From NCBI RefSeq assembly GCF_023499215.1, contig NZ_JAKHSK010000012.1:62001-126000 (forward strand): DNA of 64,000 nt. The letters run 5' to 3'. Source of the DNA: Zunongwangia pacifica (GTDB lineage Bacteria > Bacteroidota > Bacteroidia > Flavobacteriales > Flavobacteriaceae). Each line of letters starts with the position of its first letter. Within the stretch, counting starts at the first letter, position 1. Made by a program: the position numbers and the translations under genes. A model generated the notes under the pieces. The model was not told where the DNA came from. It did not search any database and saw only the letters and a program-made list of their open reading frames with translations. This document shows, piece after piece, positions 9,432 to 18,435 of the stretch.

Positions 9432-10595
9432 TTAAACTTCGTTTTTTCTTTTTGCTTTATACCATCTTTCTGGAATAACCTGATTACAGGCCTCCAGATA
9501 ATCTTCTTCACTACAAGGTAATAACGTACTCCTTTTCAATTTAGTATTGCGATTAGCTACGTAGGGGATTTCAATCCACCAACGACCGCTAAGCGGACTT
9601 TTAAAAAAGACCAGCACATCATCATCGATAGGTACCTGGTACTTAACAAACTCTTGCTTAGCCGCTAATGTATTTTCGTTATTCCTATAATTCACACCTT
9701 CAGCAAAATACCAAATCATCTGCGCTAAAAGCATATTAGATAATTCTCCTAATGCTGAATGATACTCGAAAATCCCAAAAGAACTTACCTTATCACTAAG
9801 TCCGGCATATCGTGAAATTGCACAAATCTCCTTACCGTTAAAGCCGTTTGGTGATTTAAAAAACGAACTTCCCAAAGCGCCCGCATCGATACAATTTAAA
9901 TCAATACTAATCAGGTTTGCCGCTCTCATGATAGGTTCGATTAAAGAAATATCATTACTAATCTCTCCCAACCGATAAGCGTCGAAAAACAGTCTATCCA
10001 TCAACTCTATTTCTTCCTGAGAGTTAAAATAGGTTTGATACCCAATATTGGAATAATTAAATAGGTTATAAGGTTCGTTAACGATAATCTTTGAAACATA
10101 CGATTTATTAGAGATCACCTGCTCTGCATCACCAAGATCGAAACGTGCATCCACATTTACAAGATTCACCATTTCATCTAATGTATCATAAGCCCGGTAT
10201 TGCGCATAAATAAGATCCTGTGATCCTCCAAGAATCACCGGGATTATATCCATTTTCACCAACGCAGCTACTGTTTTCTCTACAGCAAAATAGGTGTCTT
10301 TCACGGTATCGCCTTGCTGTATATCTCCCAAATCTGCGATATTCACCTGCCAATTCCCAGGAAACAAGCTATAAAAGGCCTTTCTTATTCCGTCAAAATT
10401 GAGCAAATCATCTTCGTAAGATTCCGCTAAACGGTTCTCCCGAATTCCGATAATAGCAATTTGCACATCGCCAAGCTCTGGAATACCGTTTAATAACGAA
10501 TTAAATTTTGCTTTTGCTCCTATGCTATGCTGACTCAAACTTTCTGCATAAGCAATCAACTCTTCACTTACAGGACTTAAAAAATCCAATTCCAT
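9432..10595 (-). CDS. Arginase/formimidoylglutamase-fold protein, probably a pseudoenzyme
   Basis: This 387-residue protein has the ureohydrolase (arginase/agmatinase/formimidoylglutamase) fold and is usually annotated as formimidoylglutamase in this gene position. The manganese-binding motifs are visible but degraded. The usual GGDH is GGSQ (123-126). The usual DAHxD is DARFD (149-153), with Arg151 for the ligand histidine. The usual DxD is DLN (232-234). Three of six ligands are therefore replaced, and binuclear metal catalysis is unlikely. It lies four bases downstream of topA and directly upstream of gldK. It is full length and looks conserved, so it probably has a structural or regulatory role. 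The true function is unknown. Confidence 0.75.
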   Translation of the reverse strand: MELDFLSPVSEELIAYAESLSQHSIGAKAKFNSLLNGIPELGDVQIAIIGIRENRLAESYEDDLLNFDGIRKAFYSLFPGNWQVNIADLGDIQQGDTVKDTYFAVEKTVAALVKMDIIPVILGGSQDLIYAQYRAYDTLDEMVNLVNVDARFDLGDAEQVISNKSYVSKIIVNEPYNLFNYSNIGYQTYFNSQEEIELMDRLFFDAYRLGEISNDISLIEPIMRAANLISIDLNCIDAGALGSSFFKSPNGFNGKEICAISRYAGLSDKVSSFGIFEYHSALGELSNMLLAQMIWYFAEGVNYRNNENTLAAKQEFVKYQVPIDDDVLVFFKSPLSGRWWIEIPYVANRNTKLKRSTLLPCSEEDYLEACNQVIPERWYKAKRKNEV

Positions 10596-10599
10596 TCAG

Positions 10600-13125
10600 T
10601 TACTTTTTCGATGTTTTTTTAGTTGCTTTTTTAGCCGTAGTTTTCTTTTTGGTCGTTTTTTTGGCCGCTTTTTTCTTAGGTGCTTTTTTGGCAATTATAT
10701 CTTTGGCCTCTTCTAAGGTAATTTTTGTGGCATCTACTGTTTTAGGCAATTCTACTTTGGTTTTGCCTTTTATCACATTAGATCTTCCCCATCTGGCTTT
10801 TTCAACTCTAATCCCTTCTTCTTCCCAATGATGAATAATTTTTTCGCGTTCTTTACGCTTCTTATCTTCAATAAGTTCTACAATATCTTCATCTGAAAGA
10901 TTATCGAAATCGTATTTTTTGTTCACATTAATAAAAATACCATTCCATTTTAGGTAAGGACCAAAACGCCCCACTCCTTTTTGAACCGGCTTATCCTCGT
11001 ATTCATAAATAGGAGCATCGGCTTTTTCTTTTTCTTTAATAAGTTCCATCGCTCGATCAAAATCCACACTCATAGGATCTTCACCTTTTTCTAAAGAAAC
11101 ATATTTTTTACCGAATTTCACGTAGGGCCCAAAACGCCCGTTATTTACCTCAACTGTTTCTCCTTTATATTCTCCCAATTCTTTTGGAAGTTGAAAAAGA
11201 TCCATCGCTTCCTCGTAAGTAATGGTATCTAAGGTTTGATCTGGTCCTAAACTTGCAAATTTTGGCTTTTCATCATCTTCTACAGATCCTATCTGAACCA
11301 TTGGTCCAAATTTCCCTAAACGTACACTTACCGGTTTACCGGTTTCTGGATCTTCTCCTAAAATTCGTTCTCCAACTTCACGATCGGCATTCTTGGCAAC
11401 ATCCTGAACATGGGGATGAAAATCGGTATAAAAATCTTTCATCATTTTTGTCCATTCCTCATTACCCTCAGCAATATCATCAAAGCTTTGCTCTACTTTT
11501 GCGGTAAAATTATAATCAAGAATGTTTGAGAAATGATTCACTAAAAAGTCATTTACGACCTTCCCTACTGCAGTTGGCACTAATTTCCCTTTATCGCTTC
11601 CTACAGTTTCGGTTAATTTTTTTTCAGAAATATTCCCATTTTCCAGCGTAAACTGTGTGTATTCACGTTCGGTGCCGTCAATAGAACCTTTTTCTATGTA
11701 ATTCCTATTCTGAATGGTAGAGATCGTAGGCGCATAGGTTGACGGTCTACCAATTCCTAACTCTTCTAACTTCTTCACCAAAGATGCTTCAGTATATCTA
11801 TAAGGTGGACGAGTAAATCGTTCGGTTGCTTGAATAAAAATATTCTGAAGCGCTTCGTTCACTTTCATATCTGGTAACATTCCGCTTTGCTCTTCAGAGT
11901 CTTCGTCATCGCTACCTTCTAAATACACTTTTAAAAATCCGTCGAATTTAAGCACTTCACCATTCGCCGTAAACACTTTATCATGCTTATTGGCTTCGAT
12001 CTTAACATTGGTGCGCTCTAATTGCGCTTCAGACATTTGAGAAGCGATAGCACGCTTCCAGATCAAGTCGTATAAACGTTGCTCATCACGATCTGCCTTT
12101 ACACTATGACTGGCAAAATTTGTAGGACGTATAGCTTCGTGAGCTTCTTGCGCTCCTTTGGTTTTACCTTTAAATTGTCTTGATTTTGCGTACTCTTCAC
12201 CGTAGGCTTTCAGGATTTCACGATGAGCACCTTTACGGGCATCGTCAGAAAGGTTCACGCTATCGGTTCTCATATAAGTAATATGTCCCGCCTCATAAAG
12301 ACGCTGCGCTAAAGTCATGGTTTTACTTACCGAAAAATATAACTTCCTGGAGGCTTCCTGTTGTAATGTTGAAGTGGTAAAGGGTGGTGCCGGAGATTTT
12401 TTCGCCGGTTTTTTAGTTAGATCGGCTACTTTAAATTCGGCTCCCAGATTATCTTTTAAAAAGGCTTCAGCCTCTTCTTTAGTATCAAAATTCTTAGGCA
12501 GTTTAGCTTTAAAGGTTTTACCCTCTGCGTTAGCAAATTCGGCATCTATTCTATAAGAAGCTTCAGCCGTAAAATCCTCAATCTCACGCTCTCTTTCTAC
12601 GATAAGCCTTACCGAAACACTTTGCACCCTTCCGGCAGAAAGACCTCCTTTAACTTTTCTCCATAACACCGGAGAAAGCTCATAACCCACAAGTCGGTCT
12701 AAAACTCGTCTTGCCTGTTGTGCATTAACAAGATTATAATTAATCCCTCTTGGGTTTTCGATTGCATTTAAAATGGCAGATTTTGTGATCTCGTGAAAAA
12801 CGATCCTTTTTGTACGGTCGTCTTTTAATTTAAGTTCTTCTGCTAAGTGCCAGGCAATAGCTTCTCCTTCGCGATCCTCATCACTTGCCAGCCATATTGT
12901 TTCGGCGTCCTTAGCTAAACCTTTAAGTTTTCTAACGACATCCCTTTTATCCTTAGAGACGATATACTTAGGAGAAAAATCTCCTTCGGTATCTACACCT
13001 AATTCTTTTGTTGGAAGGTCTGCTATATGTCCAAAGCTAGAAGCCACCTTATAATCTTTCCCCAAAAACTTTTCAATGGTTTTTGCTTTGGCAGGAGACT
13101 CCACGATCACTAAATTTTTTGCCAT
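10600..13125 (-). CDS. topA: DNA topoisomerase I (type IA)
   Basis: TopA relaxes negative supercoils through a 5'-phosphotyrosine intermediate. The 841-residue protein starts with the Toprim domain (LVIVESPAKAKTIEKFLG) and its acidic DEDREGE cluster. The catalytic tyrosine is Tyr284 in ITYMRTD. In place of four-cysteine zinc fingers, the C-terminus has repeats of the GRFGPYVKFG type (about 625-770), followed by a lysine/alanine/threonine-rich tail that probably binds DNA. This layout is common in Bacteroidota. A TACTTTTG box precedes the gene. The arginase-like gene follows four bases later and is probably cotranscribed. Confidence 0.96.
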   Translation of the reverse strand: MAKNLVIVESPAKAKTIEKFLGKDYKVASSFGHIADLPTKELGVDTEGDFSPKYIVSKDKRDVVRKLKGLAKDAETIWLASDEDREGEAIAWHLAEELKLKDDRTKRIVFHEITKSAILNAIENPRGINYNLVNAQQARRVLDRLVGYELSPVLWRKVKGGLSAGRVQSVSVRLIVEREREIEDFTAEASYRIDAEFANAEGKTFKAKLPKNFDTKEEAEAFLKDNLGAEFKVADLTKKPAKKSPAPPFTTSTLQQEASRKLYFSVSKTMTLAQRLYEAGHITYMRTDSVNLSDDARKGAHREILKAYGEEYAKSRQFKGKTKGAQEAHEAIRPTNFASHSVKADRDEQRLYDLIWKRAIASQMSEAQLERTNVKIEANKHDKVFTANGEVLKFDGFLKVYLEGSDDEDSEEQSGMLPDMKVNEALQNIFIQATERFTRPPYRYTEASLVKKLEELGIGRPSTYAPTISTIQNRNYIEKGSIDGTEREYTQFTLENGNISEKKLTETVGSDKGKLVPTAVGKVVNDFLVNHFSNILDYNFTAKVEQSFDDIAEGNEEWTKMMKDFYTDFHPHVQDVAKNADREVGERILGEDPETGKPVSVRLGKFGPMVQIGSVEDDEKPKFASLGPDQTLDTITYEEAMDLFQLPKELGEYKGETVEVNNGRFGPYVKFGKKYVSLEKGEDPMSVDFDRAMELIKEKEKADAPIYEYEDKPVQKGVGRFGPYLKWNGIFINVNKKYDFDNLSDEDIVELIEDKKRKEREKIIHHWEEEGIRVEKARWGRSNVIKGKTKVELPKTVDATKITLEEAKDIIAKKAPKKKAAKKTTKKKTTAKKATKKTSKK

Positions 13126-13145
13126 AGTTTACAATTTTGTAAGTG

Positions 13146-13153
13146 CAAAAGTA
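13146..13153 (-). promoter_or_regulatory. Possible topA -7 promoter box
   Basis: On the minus strand TACTTTTG fits TAnnTTTG and lies 21 bases before the topA start. A clear -33 TTG is missing at the normal distance. Confidence 0.35.
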
Positions 13154-13259
13154 TATCAATTTTTTTTGAACCTGGTAAATGAAATATTAAATAGGTTAAA
13201 AAACAGGCATATCACAAGCGGCTAACCCCTTATTTTATAAGCATTTTACACTAAAATCA

Positions 13260-13283
13260 CATGCCCGCAAAATTGCGGGCATG
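13260..13283. repeat. Perfect 11-bp inverted repeat
   Basis: CATGCCCGCAA, a two-base centre, and TTGCGGGCATG form a very stable G+C-rich hairpin in otherwise A+T-rich DNA. No T-run follows on either strand, so it is not a typical terminator. It could be a protein-binding site, part of an RNA, or a solitary palindromic repeat. Confidence 0.6.
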
Positions 13284-13373
13284 CAAAAATAAACCAAACA
13301 TAAATAACAATCGTAATTAAGAAACTTAATAGATTGATTTTATTATCTTTACGCCAAACTAAAACTAGTGTTT

Positions 13374-13466
13374 ACCCCCGATCGGCAATAGTCATTCATT
13401 AGGCAGAGTTATTTCATAGGTGTTATATTCTTTTTATTGGCTTTGTTATCAATGATCGGGGTTTTA
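13374..13466 (+). ncRNA. Possible small structured RNA
   Basis: CCCCGATC (13376-13383) pairs perfectly with GATCGGGG (13454-13461), closing a roughly 70-base interior, and TTTT follows. CAATA (13386-13390) can also pair with TATTG (13435-13439). A TATCTTTA box at 13344-13351 would start transcription shortly before. This resembles a small RNA of about 90-110 nt with a terminator-like closing stem. It lacks the conserved SRP RNA core and is short for 6S RNA. It could instead be a regulatory fold on the other strand. Speculative. Confidence 0.3.
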
Positions 13467-13628
13467 AAGCTATTTTTCCTTTTTCAGAACATTAACCCCT
13501 TCCTCTATTTTTCCAGAAAATCAATACTTTTCATCTAGAAAAACAACTTTTCCATTGTCATTTTCCATCTTTTAGATGCATCTTTTTAAAAAAGGTTGCG
13601 TTAATATTTCAAAAAAAATAACTGCCAC

Positions 13629-13659
13629 TTTGTCACAATAAGCGTAAAACGTATCTTTG
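13629..13659 (+). promoter_or_regulatory. miaB promoter, exact Bacteroidota consensus
   Basis: TTTG (13629-13632), a 19-base spacer and TATCTTTG (13652-13659) match the primary-sigma consensus TTTG-N19-TAnnTTTG of Bacteroidota exactly. The miaB start is 31 bases after the -7 box. It probably drives miaB and perhaps the genes behind it through secG. Confidence 0.85.
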
Positions 13660-13690
13660 CAAATTAATTACCTAAGCTTAGTAGAGCATT

Positions 13691-15136
13691 ATGGAGAAGA
13701 TTATTGATGAAAAGCAACAGGGGAACTCCCTGGTTATGGAACCAAAGAGAGAAAATAAGCGCAAGCTTTTTATAGAATCTTATGGTTGCCAGATGAATTT
13801 TAGTGATAGTGAAATTGTCGCTTCTATACTTTCTAAAGAAGGTTACAATACTACCCAAAAACTGGAGGAAGCTGATTTGGTTTTGGTAAACACCTGCTCG
13901 ATCAGAGAAAAGGCTGAACAAACTGTTAGAAAACGTCTTGAAAAATATAACGCCGTAAAACGTATAAACCCGAATATGAAAGTTGGGGTTTTAGGCTGTA
14001 TGGCCGAACGATTAAAAAGTAAATTCTTAGAAGAAGAAAAAATCGTTGATCTTGTAGTAGGCCCAGATGCTTACAAAGACCTCCCTAACCTAATTAATGA
14101 AGTGGAAGAAGGTAGAAATGCCGTAAACGTTATTCTTTCTAAAGAAGAAACCTATGGAGATATCTCCCCTGTACGTTTACAAACCAATGGCGTTTCTGCA
14201 TTTGTATCGATCACCCGTGGCTGCGATAATATGTGTACCTTTTGTGTGGTTCCTTTTACAAGGGGTAGAGAGCGTAGCCGTGATCCGCAAAGTATTATCG
14301 AAGAAGTAAATGATCTTGCTGCAAAGGGCTATAAAGAAGTTACTTTATTAGGGCAAAATGTAGATAGTTACCTTTGGTATGGCGGCGGACTAAAAAAAGA
14401 TTTTAAAGACGCCTCGCCAATGCAAAAAGCAACCGCAACAGATTTTGCAACGCTTTTAAAAATGGTTGCTGAAGCGCAGCCAAAAATGAGACTTCGGTTT
14501 TCTACATCTAATCCTCAGGATATGACCTTAGATGTAATTGAAGTGATGGCCGCTCACCGCAACATCTGTAATTACATTCATTTACCCGTGCAAAGTGGTA
14601 GCGACCGAATGCTTAAAAAGATGAATCGCCTACATACGCGCGAAGAATATTTTACGCTAATCGACAATATCAAAAAACTAATCCCAGATTGTGGAATTTC
14701 ACATGATATTATTACCGGTTTCCCAACTGAAACCGAAGAAGATCATCAGGACACCCTTTCTTTAATGGAATATGTAAAATATGATTTCGGATTTATGTTT
14801 GCTTATTCTGAAAGACCGGGAACTATGGCCGCCAGAAAATTTGAAGATGATGTTCCGGAAGAAACGAAAAAAAGAAGACTTACCGAGATTGTAAATCTTC
14901 AGCAGGAACATAGCAAATATAGAACCGCACAATTTATAGGAAAAACAGTTGAAGTTCTTATTGAAAAATCGTCTAAAAAATCTGATGCTCATTGGAGCGG
15001 TAGAAATACGCAAAACACCGTAGTCGTTTTCCCTAAAGAAAATTATAAAATTGGTGATTTTGTAAATGTAAAAATCAACGACTGTACCAGTGCAACTTTA
15101 ATAGGTGAACCGGTAGGATACAGTGACAATAATTAA
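13691..15136 (+). CDS. miaB: tRNA (N6-isopentenyladenosine(37)-C2)-methylthiotransferase MiaB
   Basis: MiaB adds a methylthio group to isopentenyl-adenosine 37 of tRNAs reading UNN codons, using two [4Fe-4S] clusters and S-adenosylmethionine. The 481-residue protein has the three auxiliary-cluster cysteines, Cys33 (SYGCQMN), Cys69 (NTCS) and Cys103 (LGC). It has the radical-SAM CX3CX2C motif at Cys178, Cys182 and Cys185, and a C-terminal TRAM domain (about 405-475). It is full length. A second ATG at codon 16 could be the true start, because the first residues are not conserved-looking; the first ATG fits the promoter well. Confidence 0.96.
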   Translation: MEKIIDEKQQGNSLVMEPKRENKRKLFIESYGCQMNFSDSEIVASILSKEGYNTTQKLEEADLVLVNTCSIREKAEQTVRKRLEKYNAVKRINPNMKVGVLGCMAERLKSKFLEEEKIVDLVVGPDAYKDLPNLINEVEEGRNAVNVILSKEETYGDISPVRLQTNGVSAFVSITRGCDNMCTFCVVPFTRGRERSRDPQSIIEEVNDLAAKGYKEVTLLGQNVDSYLWYGGGLKKDFKDASPMQKATATDFATLLKMVAEAQPKMRLRFSTSNPQDMTLDVIEVMAAHRNICNYIHLPVQSGSDRMLKKMNRLHTREEYFTLIDNIKKLIPDCGISHDIITGFPTETEEDHQDTLSLMEYVKYDFGFMFAYSERPGTMAARKFEDDVPEETKKRRLTEIVNLQQEHSKYRTAQFIGKTVEVLIEKSSKKSDAHWSGRNTQNTVVVFPKENYKIGDFVNVKINDCTSATLIGEPVGYSDNN

Positions 15137-15195
15137 AAAGGTTTTTGTTTCAGCTTAACAGCTATTCAACAACATTTAATACCGCATAACTTTAA

Positions 15196-16488
15196 ATGGA
15201 ATCAGTACAGGCCATAAAACAACGTTTTGGAATTATAGGAGACGATCCAAAACTAAACAGGGCAATAGAAAAAGCAATACAGGTTGCGCCTACAGATATT
15301 TCGGTATTAGTTACCGGGGAAAGTGGTGTTGGTAAAGAAAGTATCCCTAAAATTGTACATTCGTTATCCCATCGCAAACATGGTAAATATATCGCTGTAA
15401 ACTGTGGTGCGATTCCTGAAGGAACCATAGACAGTGAACTTTTTGGGCACGAAAAAGGAGCTTTTACCGGGGCAACACAAACCCGTAGCGGTTATTTTGA
15501 AGTAGCCGACGGGGGAACTATTTTCCTGGACGAAGTAGGTGAATTACCACTACCCACACAGGTTAGACTTTTAAGGGTTTTGGAAAATGGCGAGTTTATT
15601 AAAGTAGGATCTTCTAAAGTCCAAAAAACCAACGTTCGTATTGTGGCAGCGACCAACATCAATATGTTCGAGTCGATCAAAAAAGAAAAATTTAGGGAAG
15701 ATCTTTATTATCGTTTAAGCACGGTTGAAATTCACTTACCACCGCTACGCGAGCGTAAGGGCGATATTCATTTATTATTTAGAAAATTTGCTTCAGATTT
15801 TGCTTTAAAATACAAAATGCCCACCATAAGGCTAGAAGACGATGCGGTACTTTTAATGCAAAAATATCACTGGGGCGGGAATATTCGTCAACTTCGAAAT
15901 ATTGCTGAACAAATTTCGGTGTTAGAAAAAGATCGCTCTATAAATGGTAAAGAGCTTAAAGAGTATTTACCAGATATGGGCAGTAATTTGCCTGCCGTAA
16001 TTTCAGACAAGAAAAAAGATTCTGATTTCAGCAATGAACGAGAAATCCTTTATAAGGTACTTTTTGATATGAAAAACGACCTCAACGATCTTAAAAAACT
16101 TACCTTAAAATTAATGCAGGAAGGTAATTCTAAAGAAGTTCGTGATGAAAATGAAGGTCTTATTCAGAAAATATACGGGAACGGCGACGATGATGCTGAA
16201 GATTTTAATGTAGAGGATATAGATGGTGACAATCTTGAAGTACTCCAAATCCCTCAACAAAGCAGCCGAAGTGAATACGAGCCACAGCCCGAAACGCTGT
16301 CTGAAAAAGACAAATATCACTTTGCCGAAGAAATCCAGGAAGAAGAAACGCTTTCGCTTCAGGATAAAGAACTAGAACTGATTAAAAAATCGCTGGAACG
16401 CCATAACGGTAAACGTAAAGCGGCGGCTGAAGAACTGGGAATTAGTGAAAGAACACTTTATCGCAAAATCAAACAATACAATTTGTAA
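15196..16488 (+). CDS. Sigma-54-dependent transcriptional activator
   Basis: This AAA+ enhancer-binding protein remodels sigma-54 RNA polymerase. The 430-residue product begins almost directly with the AAA+ domain: Walker A GESGVGKE (41-48), the sigma-54 contact loop GAFTGA (88-93) and Walker B GGTIFLDE (106-113). A charged, poorly conserved linker (about 265-390) follows, and the C-terminus is a Fis-type helix-turn-helix (about 404-430, GISERTLYRKIKQYNL). There is no receiver, PAS or GAF sensor domain, so its activity is controlled by some other route. It lies 59 bases after miaB and just before lptE, an arrangement often seen in this family. Targets are unknown. Confidence 0.92.
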   Translation: MESVQAIKQRFGIIGDDPKLNRAIEKAIQVAPTDISVLVTGESGVGKESIPKIVHSLSHRKHGKYIAVNCGAIPEGTIDSELFGHEKGAFTGATQTRSGYFEVADGGTIFLDEVGELPLPTQVRLLRVLENGEFIKVGSSKVQKTNVRIVAATNINMFESIKKEKFREDLYYRLSTVEIHLPPLRERKGDIHLLFRKFASDFALKYKMPTIRLEDDAVLLMQKYHWGGNIRQLRNIAEQISVLEKDRSINGKELKEYLPDMGSNLPAVISDKKKDSDFSNEREILYKVLFDMKNDLNDLKKLTLKLMQEGNSKEVRDENEGLIQKIYGNGDDDAEDFNVEDIDGDNLEVLQIPQQSSRSEYEPQPETLSEKDKYHFAEEIQEEETLSLQDKELELIKKSLERHNGKRKAAAEELGISERTLYRKIKQYNL

Positions 16489-16534
16489 TTATAGCATTTC
16501 GTTTCTTATAAAACGAAATTCACGATCCATACGC

Positions 16535-17038
16535 ATGAAGAAATTAGGCCTTATTTTATCGATTTTCAGTGTTTTAACGCTTGTTTCCTGTGGGATTTAT
16601 TCCTTTACGGGTGCCAGCACAGGAGATGCCAAAAGTTTTCAGGTAAATAACTTTCAGAACACCTCAGATTTGATAGAACCTGGAATAGAAAGAACCTTTA
16701 AACTAAACTTGCAGGATTTAATTCAGAATCAAACCAATCTTACGTTAACCAATAATAATGCTGACCTTATTTTTGAAGGTGAAATTATCGATTATTATAT
16801 TTCGCCTATGACGGCGACTGCGCAAAACACTGCCGCGCAAAACCGGCTAACCATTGCGGTGCAGGTTAGGTATTATAATACATTAGAGCCAGAAAAAGAT
16901 TTTGACAGGCGTTTTTCTTTTTATTATGATTATGACGCAAGGACACAATTAGTTGGAGGTGAATTAAATACGGCTATTGAAGAAATTTACAACAGGATTA
17001 CCCAGGATATTTTTAATGCAGCTTTAACCGACTGGTAA
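16535..17038 (+). CDS. lptE: LPS-assembly lipoprotein LptE
   Basis: This lipoprotein is expected to plug the LptD barrel that places lipopolysaccharide in the outer membrane. I place the start at 16535 (167 residues), because this gives a good lipoprotein signal ending in LVSC with Cys19. A longer reading from 16445 would overlap the preceding gene and add a non-signal extension. The body (FQNTSDLIEPGIERTFKLNL, then repeated polar strands) matches Bacteroidota LptE. It lies 46 bases after the sigma-54 activator, in the usual lptE/TPR/secG order. Sequence conservation in this family is low, so context carries much of the weight. Confidence 0.85.
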   Translation: MKKLGLILSIFSVLTLVSCGIYSFTGASTGDAKSFQVNNFQNTSDLIEPGIERTFKLNLQDLIQNQTNLTLTNNNADLIFEGEIIDYYISPMTATAQNTAAQNRLTIAVQVRYYNTLEPEKDFDRRFSFYYDYDARTQLVGGELNTAIEEIYNRITQDIFNAALTDW

Positions 17039-17046
17039 AATTAGTG

Positions 17047-17919
17047 ATGGATTTAAAGAATTTCACATATTTGTTAGAACATCCCGAGGAAGTTTCCCCG
17101 CAGGAAACCCGCGAGTTGGAAGATATTCTAATGAATGCTCCTTATTTTCAGGCAGCACGTGCAATTCGGTTAAAAGGTTTAAAAGATGCCGATAGCCCTT
17201 CTTATAATTCGGCTTTACGAAAAACAGCGGCTTTTACTACCGACCGTGAAATCCTTTTTGAATATATAAGCTCTGTCGATTTTAATCAAAACCGCATCGC
17301 CCATCAGATTAAAAAACAAGAGGAAAAACTCAACAATATCGAGGTTTACGAGCCTATAGAGGTGTTAGGTAAAAAAAGTATGGCTATGGGTGAAGCCATA
17401 CAAATGAAGCAGGATGAATCTGAAAAAGTGATGGATCCTGAACTTTTTGAGCGCTTCAAAAATAAAAACAGGAAAAAAGAGGAAGAATTACCTGAGGAAC
17501 AGTTGAAGATTGGTAAACCTTTACAATTCAACAATTCTGAATCCCATAGTTTTTCAGAATGGCTTAGGCTCACTTCAGCAAAACCTCTGAAGCAGCAAAA
17601 AACTGCTGAAAAAGAACAGGAAGCTCCAGAAGATATTCAGAAGAAATTTGACCTTATAGACCGCTTTATTTCCAAGAACCCCAAAATAAAACCTTCTAAA
17701 TCTTCGTCCAGGGCCAGTGCTCCAGACCTCTCTACCCCAGCCCCTGAAGCCTTGATGACAGAGACTTTAGCGCGTGTTTACCTGGAACAGAAAAACTACA
17801 AAAAAGCAATTCAGGCCTATAAAATTTTAATTTTGAAAAATCCCGAAAAAAGTGGTTTCTTTGCAGACCAAATTCGGGCAATCGAAAAATTACAGGAAAA
17901 TAATACAGATAAAGAATGA
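17047..17919 (+). CDS. Tetratricopeptide-like protein of the lptE-secG region
   Basis: A 290-residue cytoplasmic protein with no signal peptide. The first 90 residues are helical (FTYLLEHPEEVSPQETRELE). The middle is highly charged. The end (about 235-285) has a TPR-like pair, 'ETLARVYLEQKNYKKAIQAYKIL', a typical protein-binding repeat. The ATG at 17047 is preferred to an adjacent GTG at 17044. Its stop overlaps the secG start by four bases (ATGA), which suggests translational coupling. Genes of this type occur at this place in many Flavobacteriaceae, but the function is not established; a role near the secretion or envelope machinery is inference. Confidence 0.75.
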   Translation: MDLKNFTYLLEHPEEVSPQETRELEDILMNAPYFQAARAIRLKGLKDADSPSYNSALRKTAAFTTDREILFEYISSVDFNQNRIAHQIKKQEEKLNNIEVYEPIEVLGKKSMAMGEAIQMKQDESEKVMDPELFERFKNKNRKKEEELPEEQLKIGKPLQFNNSESHSFSEWLRLTSAKPLKQQKTAEKEQEAPEDIQKKFDLIDRFISKNPKIKPSKSSSRASAPDLSTPAPEALMTETLARVYLEQKNYKKAIQAYKILILKNPEKSGFFADQIRAIEKLQENNTDKE

Positions 17920-18281
17920 GCACATTCACAATTTTTTTAGTTTTAATAGTTATCGTAGCATTTTTGCTAGTGGTAGTGATCATGGTGCAAAACCCTAAAG
18001 GCGGAGGTTTATCCTCTTCTCTTGGAGGCGGTGGTCAACAAATTGGTGGTGTACAAAAAACAAACGACTTTTTAGATAAAAGTACCTGGACACTGGCAAC
18101 CGTTTTATTAGTACTTATCCTTATTAGTAATGTTTCTATAATGGATGGTAATAATGGTTTCGAAGATTCTAAGATCTTTGATGACGAAGAGGTAGAAAAC
18201 GCTTTACCGGAAGCCACTCCGGCTCCAGCACAGCAAAATGAGCAAACTGAAACTGCTCCTGCTACAGATAGTGCTCAGTAA
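17916..18281 (+). CDS. secG: Preprotein translocase subunit SecG
   Basis: SecG is the small accessory subunit of the SecYEG channel. The 121-residue protein has two hydrophobic segments at about 4-23 and 52-72, separated by the family hallmark loop VQNPKGGGLSSSLGG. An acidic, proline/alanine-rich C-terminal tail follows, a length often seen in Bacteroidota. It overlaps the preceding gene by four bases and is followed after 25 bases by a strong terminator, so it closes this operon. Confidence 0.93.
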   Translation: MSTFTIFLVLIVIVAFLLVVVIMVQNPKGGGLSSSLGGGGQQIGGVQKTNDFLDKSTWTLATVLLVLILISNVSIMDGNNGFEDSKIFDDEEVENALPEATPAPAQQNEQTETAPATDSAQ

Positions 18282-18306
18282 AAAAATAGATCTCATTTTA
18301 TATAGT

Positions 18307-18341
18307 AAAATGCCAGCTTGTCACAAAGCTGGCATTTTTTA
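18307..18341 (+). terminator. Terminator after secG
   Basis: AAAATGCCAGCTT and AAGCTGGCATTTT form a 13-bp perfect stem with a six-base loop, ending in a T-run. It separates the miaB-secG transcript from groESL. Confidence 0.9.
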
Positions 18342-18377
18342 TTTATTAATGTCAGCTTTTTTTGAGTGGCATAATTT

Positions 18378-18405
18378 TAGAATTATTCAAGATCGAATAA
18401 TTTAA
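18378..18405. promoter_or_regulatory. Inverted repeat before groES, possible operator
   Basis: AATTATTC (18381-18388), a six-base spacer and GAATAATT (18395-18402) form a perfect inverted repeat that extends, with one mismatch, to TA and TA outside. It lies 31 bases before groES and is not the CIRCE element (TTAGCACTC-N9-GAGTGCTAA). It may be a binding site for a heat-shock regulator; this is inference. Confidence 0.45.
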
Positions 18406-18435
18406 AATTAATTAATCAAAATAAATTTAAAGAAA

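Larger units (their letters stand above)
13126..13690. other. Divergent topA-miaB intergenic region
   Basis: This 565-base gap holds no convincing protein gene on either strand. It contains a topA -7 box (13146-13153), an 11-bp hairpin (13260-13283), a possible structured RNA (13374-13466) and the miaB promoter (13629-13659). The rest is A+T-rich sequence in which I see nothing more. Confidence 0.7.

Noticed and set aside
13374-13466. SRP (4.5S) RNA or tRNA in the topA-miaB gap
   Set aside because: The conserved SRP loop (GGAAG...CAGCC) and the tRNA T-loop (GTTCRANNC) are not present.
18361-18380. A TGGCA-containing string before groES as a sigma-54 promoter
   Set aside because: The -12 element (TTGC) is absent at the required spacing, so a sigma-54 promoter is not supported.
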